Of a stretch of DNA of 13,052 nt, positions 8,505-13,052 are shown one piece after another. The position numbers and the translations under genes are program-made. The number at the start of each line of letters is the position of its first letter. Within the stretch, counting starts at the first letter, position 1. This DNA is from an uncultured Aeromicrobium sp. (GTDB lineage: Bacteria > Actinomycetota > Actinomycetes > Propionibacteriales > Nocardioidaceae), in the NCBI RefSeq assembly GCF_946221465.1, contig NZ_CAMJVP010000076.1, positions 1 through 13,052 of the forward strand. Reading direction: 5' to 3'. Under the pieces are notes generated by a model. That model made no database searches. It was not told the DNA's origin and was given only the letters and a program-made list of their open reading frames with translations.

Positions 8505-8517
8505 ACAAAACTTGTCG
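8503..8517. promoter_or_regulatory. Inverted repeat CGACAA-AAC-TTGTCG upstream of the DUF3073 gene
   Basis: Perfect 6-bp arms flank a 3-nt centre. The site overlaps the last two bases of the purM hairpin and ends 8 bp before the TAGGGT -10 box, so it covers the -35 region of the DUF3073 promoter. That is a typical place for an operator. No regulator is identified. Confidence 0.35.
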
Positions 8518-8525
8518 ACATTGGC

Positions 8526-8531
8526 TAGGGT
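8526..8531 (+). promoter_or_regulatory. -10 box (TAGGGT) for the DUF3073 gene
   Basis: TAGGGT fits TANNNT. Transcription would start near 8538, leaving a leader of about 40 nt with a GAGGGGG ribosome site at 8562-8568. The -35 region is not consensus. The purM hairpin just upstream makes a separate promoter likely. Confidence 0.4.
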
Positions 8532-8577
8532 GGAGGCACGACTTACTGACTATTCCTGTGCGAGGGGGTCGAGCCTC

Positions 8578-8754
8578 ATGGGCCGCGGCCGTGCGAAAGC
8601 CAAGCAGACGAAGGTTGCACGCAATCTCAAGTACCGTACCTTCGATCCTGACTTCGACAATCTGCAACGCGAACTCCACGGAGAATCGGGCGATCCGATT
8701 CCCGACCAGTACGCCGACCTAGCCAAGCAGTACGAGGACCCAGCGGCGTCCTGA
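8578..8754 (+). CDS. DUF3073 family small basic protein
   Basis: The 58-residue protein begins MGRGRAKAKQTKVARNLKY, the hallmark of DUF3073, a small actinobacterial family encoded near purM (Rv0810c type). The N-terminal third is Lys/Arg-rich and could bind nucleic acid. The rest, with QRELHGE and a C-terminal DQYADLAKQYEDPAAS, is acidic and probably helical. The family has no established function. The ATG at 8578 is chosen because the conserved MGRGRAK begins there and GAGGGGG lies 9 nt upstream. The frame is open further left but lacks family resemblance. The length is somewhat short but normal for the family. It is separated from purM by a hairpin and converges on the amino-acid dehydrogenase gene. 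Confidence 0.9.
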   Translation: MGRGRAKAKQTKVARNLKYRTFDPDFDNLQRELHGESGDPIPDQYADLAKQYEDPAAS

Positions 8755-8775
8755 CGCCGCCGAGGCCCCGCCTCG
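8743..8775. terminator. Two back-to-back hairpins between convergent genes
   Basis: GCGGCGT (8743-8749) pairs with ACGCCGC (8754-8760) around CCTG, and the DUF3073 stop codon TGA (8752-8754) spans that loop and the base next to it. Immediately adjacent, CGAGGC (8761-8766) pairs with GCCTCG (8770-8775) around CCC. Together they fill the 23-bp gap before the dehydrogenase stop at 8778. Both are symmetrical, so the structure could terminate transcription from both sides. Neither has a U-run. Confidence 0.55.
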
Positions 8776-8777
8776 TC

Positions 8778-9845
8778 TCACAGTCGGATCTGACTCAGCC
8801 GACCGATCTGCGCCATGCGCTGCTCAGCCAGCCGATCGGCTGCGACCGACGGGGATACGTGCTGGCTCGCGGCTTGCTCCAGTACCGCGGCCGTGGTGTC
8901 GAAGATCCGTGCCGCGCGTGATTTCGCGCGGTCGAAGTCGAATCCCTCGAGTTCGTCCGCGACCTGGATGACGCCACCGGCGTTGACGCAGTAGTCGGGC
9001 GCATAGACGATCCCGCGTTCGGCGAGCAGCTTCTCTACCCCCTCGTGGGCGAGTTGATTGTTGGCCGCTCCGCACACGACGCGGGCCGTCAGGCGCGCCA
9101 CGGTGTCGTCGTCGAGGGCGCCTCCGAGCGCGCACGGTGCGTAGACGTCGATCGGCTGGCTGATGAGTTCCTCCGTCGACGGCGCGGTGGCCACGTCGGG
9201 GTGCAGGTCACGGACCGCCGCAAGGGCGTCGTGGTCGACGTCGGTGATCACGACGCGGGCGTCCTCCTCGACCAGGTGACGCACCAGATGCCGTCCGACC
9301 TTACCGACGCCGGCTACGCCCACGGTGCGTCCGGCGAGGCTGGCATCGCCCCACACGTGCTGTGCGCTGGCACGCATTCCCTGGTAGACGCCGTACGCGG
9401 TGAGCACCGAGGAGTCGCCTGCGCCGCCGTGTTCGAGCGTCCGGCCGGTGACATAGCGAGTCTCACGTGCGATGACATCCATGTCGGCGCTGAAGGTGCC
9501 GACATCGCAGGCCGTGTAGTAGCGCCCGTGCAACGACTCGACGAAGCGCCCGTACGCGCGCAGCAGCGCCTCGGTCTTGATCCGCCGAGGGTCACCGATG
9601 ATGACGGCTTTGCCGCCTCCGAGGTCGAGTCCCGCGAGTGAGTTCTTGTACGCCATGCTCAGGCTGAGGTTGAGGACGTCGGCCAGCGCCTCGGTCTCGC
9701 TGGCGTACGGATAGAACCGGGTGCCGCCGAGCGCCGGTCCGAGGGCGGTGGAGTAGATGGCGATGATCGCCTTGAGGCCGCTGGCCTCGTCTTGACAGAA
9801 GACGACCTGTTCGTGCTGGGTGCCGAAAGCTGAGACGGTGGTCAT
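8778..9845 (-). CDS. Glu/Leu/Phe/Val-family amino-acid dehydrogenase (NAD-dependent)
   Basis: The 355-residue enzyme is predicted to oxidatively deaminate a branched-chain or aromatic amino acid to its 2-oxo acid with release of ammonium. The N-terminal catalytic domain carries GPALGGTR (36-43), MAYKNSLAGLDLGGGKAVI with Lys67 (substrate carboxylate) and Lys79 (catalytic), and ACDVGT with Asp114. The Rossmann domain has GVAGVGKVGRHL with the GxGxxG glycines at 179, 181 and 184, and Asp202 in TDVDHD at the ribose position, favouring NAD over NADP. NNQL (262-265) and PDYCVNAGGVI follow. Length and residue spacing match leucine, valine and phenylalanine dehydrogenases. The substrate cannot be chosen by eye, so no symbol is given. 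The ATG at 9845 has AGGAG 8 nt upstream (9854-9858). Confidence 0.95.
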   Translation of the reverse strand: MTTVSAFGTQHEQVVFCQDEASGLKAIIAIYSTALGPALGGTRFYPYASETEALADVLNLSLSMAYKNSLAGLDLGGGKAVIIGDPRRIKTEALLRAYGRFVESLHGRYYTACDVGTFSADMDVIARETRYVTGRTLEHGGAGDSSVLTAYGVYQGMRASAQHVWGDASLAGRTVGVAGVGKVGRHLVRHLVEEDARVVITDVDHDALAAVRDLHPDVATAPSTEELISQPIDVYAPCALGGALDDDTVARLTARVVCGAANNQLAHEGVEKLLAERGIVYAPDYCVNAGGVIQVADELEGFDFDRAKSRAARIFDTTAAVLEQAASQHVSPSVAADRLAEQRMAQIGRLSQIRL

Positions 9846-9918
9846 GCTCGTTTCTCCTTCTCGTGCGGCCGCGGGGGTGGTGCGGCCACGGGATGCCCGC
9901 GGGGTGTGCGGACCTACC

Positions 9919-9934
9919 GGTGATCTTAGTCACC
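9919..9934 (-). promoter_or_regulatory. Dehydrogenase promoter: -10 box TAAGAT inside a GGTGA/TCACC inverted repeat
   Basis: On the minus strand TAAGAT (9923-9928) is a good -10 match, giving a leader of about 70 nt with an AGGAG site. Five-base arms GGTGA (9919-9923) and TCACC (9930-9934) flank it, so a regulator bound there would block the -10. The 154-bp spacer 9846-9999 holds nothing else but the opposite promoter. Confidence 0.4.
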
Positions 9935-9967
9935 TCGTGTCGGCGAGTCGCGTTCGGCAGTGTGACC

Positions 9968-9973
9968 TATCGT
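9968..9973 (+). promoter_or_regulatory. Possible -10 box (TATCGT) for the coiled-coil/Rho-N gene
   Basis: TATCGT fits TANNNT and would give a leader of about 20 nt containing AGAGGA at 9984-9989, 10 nt before the ATG at 10000. No clear -35 is seen. It lies 40 bp from the divergent dehydrogenase -10 box, so the two promoters share one control region. Confidence 0.35.
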
Positions 9974-9999
9974 GGCGCACACGAGAGGACGTGATCGAC

Positions 10000-10464
10000 A
10001 TGGCCGATAAACGTATCCGTGACGAGGTCGAGAAGTTGCGCAAGCAGTTGCGCACGCAGCGCAAGGGCTTCGAGAAGCGACTGTCCGATCTGGAGAAGAC
10101 GGCGAAGAAGGCCGCCAAGTCCGCGGAGAAGGAGATCGCCGGTCTGCGCGCACAGGTCGAGCAGCTTGTCTCGCGGCAGAAGGGCGCATCCGAGCGTGGA
10201 ACCTCGGGTTCGAGCGACAGCCAGAGCCCGCAAGGTGCGATGAAGAGCGAACCGGTGGTCGGCGACATGCCTGAGCCCGCGACCGCGTCGAAGGCGACCA
10301 AGCCATCCCGCGACAAGGCGACGGTCGCGCCGATCGGCAAGACGGAGGGCGCGCTGGAGGAGATGAGCGTGGCGCAGTTGCGAGCCCGGGCGAAGGACGC
10401 CGGCATCTCGGGCTATTCCTCGATGACCAAGGCCAAGCTCATCGCGGCGTTGCGCGACGTCTGA
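10000..10464 (+). CDS. Coiled-coil protein with C-terminal Rho-N/SAP-like domain
   Basis: The 154-residue protein has three parts. Residues 4-60 are highly charged and heptad-like (EVEKLRKQLRTQRKGFEKRL and on), predicted to be a coiled coil that would oligomerise. Residues 61-118 are a Ser/Pro/Lys-rich disordered linker. Residues 121-153, opening EMSVAQLRARAKDAGI and closing MTKAKLIAALRDV, match the helix-loop-helix pattern of the Rho termination factor N-terminal (or SAP-like) domain that binds nucleic acid in other proteins. No enzymatic part is seen and I do not recognise a named gene. The ATG at 10000 is favoured by AGAGGA 10 nt upstream. A GTG at 9991 is in frame but sits against that site. 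It converges on the MMPL gene with a 9-bp gap. Confidence 0.8.
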   Translation: MADKRIRDEVEKLRKQLRTQRKGFEKRLSDLEKTAKKAAKSAEKEIAGLRAQVEQLVSRQKGASERGTSGSSDSQSPQGAMKSEPVVGDMPEPATASKATKPSRDKATVAPIGKTEGALEEMSVAQLRARAKDAGISGYSSMTKAKLIAALRDV

Positions 10465-10473
10465 GCCTCCCGG

Positions 10474-12534
10474 TCAGCGGGCCAGCGCGCTGGGCCACCA
10501 GAAGCGCTTGCCGCACAGCCGGACCAGCGCGGGCGTGACGATGCTGCGCACCACCACGGTGTCCAGCAGCACGCCGATGCCCACGATCACCCCGAGCTGA
10601 GCCAGGAGCACGAGCGGCAGCACCCCGAGCACCGCGAACACGGCGGCCAAGAGCACGCCCGCGCTGGTGATCACGCCGCCGGTCACCGCGAGGGCGGTGA
10701 CGATCGACGCGGTGGCGTCGCCGGTGGCCCGCATCTCCTCGCGCGCCCGGGCGGTCAGGAAGATGTTGTAGTCGACCCCGAGCGCCACCAGGAAGATGAA
10801 GGCCAGTAGCGGTGTGCTCACGTCCATGGCGGTCCACCCGATGACGTGGTCGAACAACAGCCATCCGAGGCCCAGCGCGGACAGATAGGACAGCACTGTC
10901 GTGGCCGCGAGCAGCACGGCAGCCACCACGGAGCGCAGCAGGATCAGCAGCATCGCCAGGACGATCGCCAGCACGATGGGGACCACGAGTTGACGGTCCT
11001 GGGCGGCCGTGGCGCCTTCGTCCAGCGCCTCGGCGTCGGGTCCGCCGACGAGCGCCGACGGGTCGGCGTCGTCGAGCGCCGATCGCAGGTCGGCGATCGT
11101 GGCGATCGCCTCGTCGCTCTGCGGTTCCGCCGCAAGGATGACCGACACCTCGGCGACGGAGCCGGAAGCGTCGGCCGGTGTCGCGCGCTCCACCCCGTCG
11201 ACGTCGTTCGCGGCTGCCACGACGGCGTCGAGACGTTCGGGCGTTGTCGCGATGCGCGTCGGTGAGGAGGTCCCGGCCGCGAAGGCCTCGCTCAACGTCT
11301 CCTGCGCCTGGACGGACTCGGGGGTGTCGAGGAACTGCTCGCTTTGACCCAGCCCGGTGCGCAGACTCAGCGTGCCCAGCGCCATCGCGATGAGGAGGGC
11401 GAGGCTGGTCACGAGGACGGGCCAGGGATGCGCGGTCACCGCCCGGCCGACCCGGTGCCACCACCCGCGGTGACTGGGGTCGTCGTCGCCGTAACGGGGG
11501 ACGAACGGCCAGAACAGCCATCGTCCGGGCAGGGACATCGCGGCAGGCAGGACGACGAGCGCGAAGAACACCGCCACCATGAGGCCGATCGCGCCCGCCA
11601 TGCCGATCCGGCTGACGAAGGGTGAGTCGGCGATGAGGAGAGCTAGCAAACCGAGGATCACGGTGCCCGAACTCGACAGGATCGCCGGTGCCGCTGCCCC
11701 GACGGCGAAGCGCATGGCGTCGTGGCGGGATTCGTGGCGGCGCAGCTCTTCTCGGTAGCGGGCGATCAGCAGCAGCGCGTAGTTGGTGCCCGCGCCGAAT
11801 ACGAGCACCGACGTGATGCCTGTGATGGAACCGTCGATGGGAAAGTCAGCCCAGGCCGAGAAGGTCTCGAGCGCTTTGGCGGCGACGCGGTCGCCGATGC
11901 CGATCACGGCGAGCGGAACGAGCCACAGCCAGGGGCTGCGGTAGGTGATGACCAAGAGCAGGGCCACGACCGAGGCGGTCACCAGCAGCAGGCGCGTGTC
12001 AGCACCGGAGAAGACTTCGCCGAGGTCGGCGAAGACGGCGGGGGCGCCGGTCACCTGGGCGCGAAGACCATCGGGGAGGTCGCTGCTCGCCGTCTCGCGG
12101 ATGGTGTCGACGATCCGGGAGTTCTCGTCGCTCGTCAGACCGGACTCCACCGGCAGCGTCACCAGCGCGACGTCCCCGGAATCGGCAGGAATCGGGGGGC
12201 TGGTCGCCACGTCGAGTTCCCGCCCGAGTTGCTGGGCCCGCTGGGCGATGCTGCCCAGATCCTCCTCGGTGAGCTGACCGTTCTCGCGCGAGAAGACGAC
12301 GAGCGCGGGTGCTTGGTTGGCGTCCGGAAGCGCGCTGAGCGCCTCCGTAGCCCGGGCCGCCTCAGCGGTCTCAGGAAGATTCGAACCGGCTTCTGAGCCC
12401 GTCGTCGGCTCCGGCGCGAAGGCGAGGACCAGTCCGCTCAGGACGAACCCCAGTATGAGGACCACGGCCGACCGTCGCTGACCGACCAGTCGCGCGAGCG
12501 GAAAGTCATTCGTTCGATGGTCGAAATGTTCCAC
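10474..12534 (-). CDS. MMPL-family (RND superfamily) exporter
   Basis: The 686-residue inner-membrane transporter has the duplicated MMPL layout: one membrane helix (about 21-41), a large external domain (about 42-180), five helices (181-331), a cytoplasmic stretch, then a second copy with helix 371-391, external domain 392-515 and five helices (516-670). MMPL proteins export lipids or small hydrophobic compounds using the proton gradient. The second half keeps the Asp-Tyr pair of the proton relay in ALGVDYNIFLTARAREE (Asp588, Tyr589). The matching site in the first half reads GAGTNYALLLIARYREE, with Asn251 in place of Asp. The start chosen is GTG at 12534, 7 nt behind a -10 box. An upstream in-frame extension exists but would run through the divergent MarR gene and lacks MMPL resemblance. 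No MmpS-like partner is adjacent. The divergent MarR gene is the likely regulator. The cargo is unknown. Confidence 0.93.
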   Translation of the reverse strand: MEHFDHRTNDFPLARLVGQRRSAVVLILGFVLSGLVLAFAPEPTTGSEAGSNLPETAEAARATEALSALPDANQAPALVVFSRENGQLTEEDLGSIAQRAQQLGRELDVATSPPIPADSGDVALVTLPVESGLTSDENSRIVDTIRETASSDLPDGLRAQVTGAPAVFADLGEVFSGADTRLLLVTASVVALLLVITYRSPWLWLVPLAVIGIGDRVAAKALETFSAWADFPIDGSITGITSVLVFGAGTNYALLLIARYREELRRHESRHDAMRFAVGAAAPAILSSSGTVILGLLALLIADSPFVSRIGMAGAIGLMVAVFFALVVLPAAMSLPGRWLFWPFVPRYGDDDPSHRGWWHRVGRAVTAHPWPVLVTSLALLIAMALGTLSLRTGLGQSEQFLDTPESVQAQETLSEAFAAGTSSPTRIATTPERLDAVVAAANDVDGVERATPADASGSVAEVSVILAAEPQSDEAIATIADLRSALDDADPSALVGGPDAEALDEGATAAQDRQLVVPIVLAIVLAMLLILLRSVVAAVLLAATTVLSYLSALGLGWLLFDHVIGWTAMDVSTPLLAFIFLVALGVDYNIFLTARAREEMRATGDATASIVTALAVTGGVITSAGVLLAAVFAVLGVLPLVLLAQLGVIVGIGVLLDTVVVRSIVTPALVRLCGKRFWWPSALAR
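12513..12525. promoter_or_regulatory. Candidate MarR operator TTCGA-TGG-TCGAA
   Basis: Perfect 5-bp arms around a 3-bp centre lie inside codons 4-8 of the MMPL gene, about 20 bp upstream of the marR -10 box and just downstream of the MMPL transcription start. A MarR dimer bound here could block both transcription units. The length fits MarR-type sites, but the link is inferred from position only. Confidence 0.4.
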
Positions 12535-12541
12535 GATGCAA

Positions 12542-12551
12542 AGAATAGACT
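12542..12551. promoter_or_regulatory. Overlapping divergent -10 boxes for the MMPL gene (-) and marR (+)
   Basis: On the minus strand TATTCT (12542-12547) lies 7 nt before the MMPL GTG at 12534. On the plus strand TAGACT (12546-12551) lies 7 nt before the marR ATG at 12559. The two hexamers share 2 bp, and the whole intergenic gap is 24 bp. Both spacings are those of leaderless transcripts. No consensus -35 is seen on either side; each would fall inside the opposite gene. Confidence 0.5.
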
Positions 12552-12558
12552 GGAGGTG

Positions 12559-13029
12559 ATGAACACGCATCTCCCGAGTCCCGATCCGCGTCGTTACGAC
12601 GTCGTCCGTCTCGTTCAGGAACTTGCGACGGCCTCTTTGCGCTTCACCGATCGGGCGGGTGCTGCTCGGGGGCTCCATCGCTCCGATCTGAATGCCTTGC
12701 AGGCGCTCGCTCGGGCACGCGAGGACGGTCAAGCCGGACTGAGCGCCAGACAGCTCGCCGAGGCGCTGAGTCTCAGCCCTTCGGCGACGACGACCCTGCT
12801 GGACCGGCTCGAGCGCGCCGGACACGTCACGCGCGGGCTGGACGCGAAGGACCGGCGGCGGATCACGGTCTCCATGACCGATGCCGCCGGATCGGAGGCT
12901 CAGGCGATGTTCGGGCCGCTCGCGGCCGCGCTGCTGGAAATGATGAGCGAGTTCGACGAGGAGGAGGTCGAGGTGATCGCGCGATTCCTGCGAGCAGCGA
13001 GCGACATCATCGACGAGGCGGGGCGGTGA
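12559..13029 (+). CDS. MarR-family transcriptional regulator
   Basis: The 156-residue winged helix-turn-helix regulator has the usual MarR length. N-terminal helices (about 12-55) are for dimerisation. The DNA-binding part shows LSARQLAEALSLS (61-73), the recognition helix PSATTTLLDRLERAG (74-88), and the beta wing DAKDRRRITVSMT (95-107) with the typical DxxDRR pattern. A C-terminal helical dimer segment follows. MarR proteins are commonly repressors released by small hydrophobic ligands. In Mycobacterium tuberculosis the MarR protein Rv0678 controls the neighbouring MmpS5-MmpL5 exporter, a close analogy to this divergent pair. ATG at 12559 is chosen for its TAGACT box 7 nt upstream. ATG codons at 12517 and 12526 are in frame but would make the protein overlap the MMPL gene. 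GGAGG lies only 2 nt from the ATG, too close for normal use. Confidence 0.93.
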   Translation: MNTHLPSPDPRRYDVVRLVQELATASLRFTDRAGAARGLHRSDLNALQALARAREDGQAGLSARQLAEALSLSPSATTTLLDRLERAGHVTRGLDAKDRRRITVSMTDAAGSEAQAMFGPLAAALLEMMSEFDEEEVEVIARFLRAASDIIDEAGR

Positions 13030-13044
13030 GCCATCTTCACCGCC
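13022..13044 (+). terminator. Hairpin after marR
   Basis: GGCGGTGA (13022-13029) and TCACCGCC (13037-13044) form a perfect 8-bp stem around a 7-nt loop; the marR stop codon ends the left arm. No U-run is present before the window ends 8 bases later. It is a good candidate for ending a single-gene marR transcript. Confidence 0.5.
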
Positions 13045-13052
13045 GCGGCGCT

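Noticed and set aside
10482..10493. 12-bp palindrome CCAGCGCGCTGG at the end of the MMPL gene as a terminator
   Set aside because: It lies inside the last MMPL codons, allows only a 4-bp stem with a CGCG loop, and is likely chance in GC-rich coding DNA.
12511..12531. SOS box-like GTTCGA and GTTC elements near the marR-MMPL gap
   Set aside because: The mycobacterial LexA consensus needs TCGAAC-N4-GTTCGA; the arms here have the wrong order and spacing.
12535..12825. N-terminal extension of the MMPL protein by 97 residues across the marR gene
   Set aside because: The extension has no MMPL or signal-like features and would overlap most of a clear MarR gene; GTG 12534 has a well-placed -10 box and leads straight into the first membrane helix.

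Overview
The window is a stretch of high-GC actinobacterial chromosome. The gene content points to the mycolic-acid group (Mycobacteriales, for example a Gordonia-, Dietzia- or Williamsia-like genus): a purF-purM-DUF3073 block, a mycobacterial-type sterol-carrier-family protein, a PimC-like and an MptB-like mannosyltransferase, an MMPL exporter, and several start codons that sit 6-7 nt behind a TANNNT -10 box with no usable Shine-Dalgarno sequence. The genus is an inference; there is no rRNA or species marker.

Layout. The left edge (2-166) holds the last 54 codons of the sterol-carrier-family gene. A cell-envelope block follows: a lytic-transglycosylase lipoprotein (199-909, +), a GT4 glycosyltransferase (977-2089, +), and an MptB-like integral-membrane mannosyltransferase (2050-3519, -) that overlaps the GT4 gene tail-to-tail by 40 bp. 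Next comes a likely lipid operon on the minus strand, reading right to left: an SRPBCC protein (5229-5684) and a FadD-type acyl-CoA ligase (3594-5162). A CRP-type palindrome lies just upstream of fadD. After a 251-bp gene-free spacer come purF (5936-7426) and purM (7423-8466), coupled by an ATGA overlap and closed by a strong hairpin. The small gene for a DUF3073 protein (8578-8754) has its own promoter. It converges on a Leu/Phe/Val-type amino-acid dehydrogenase (8778-9845, -) across a double hairpin. Divergent from the dehydrogenase is a coiled-coil protein with a C-terminal Rho-N/SAP-like domain (10000-10464, +). It converges on an MMPL-family exporter (10474-12534, -), which is divergent from a MarR-family regulator (12559-13029, +) across only 24 bp.

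How the genes fit together. PurF and PurM catalyse steps 1 and 5 of de novo purine synthesis. The GT4/MptB pair is probably involved in mannolipid or glycan assembly, with one enzyme cytosolic and GDP-mannose dependent and the other in the membrane using polyprenyl-phosphomannose. MarR and MMPL form a regulator-transporter unit resembling the known MarR/MmpL arrangement of mycobacteria. The remaining genes are individual metabolic or envelope functions.

I see no mobile element, CRISPR array, rRNA or tRNA gene, phage gene or obvious defence system. The gene content is ordinary core and near-core actinobacterial material. The points worth a second look are regulatory: very compact overlapping divergent promoters, a CRP-like box over a predicted start site, and paired hairpins. 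There is also a missing acidic residue in the MMPL exporter and a break in the usual SCP-purF linkage.
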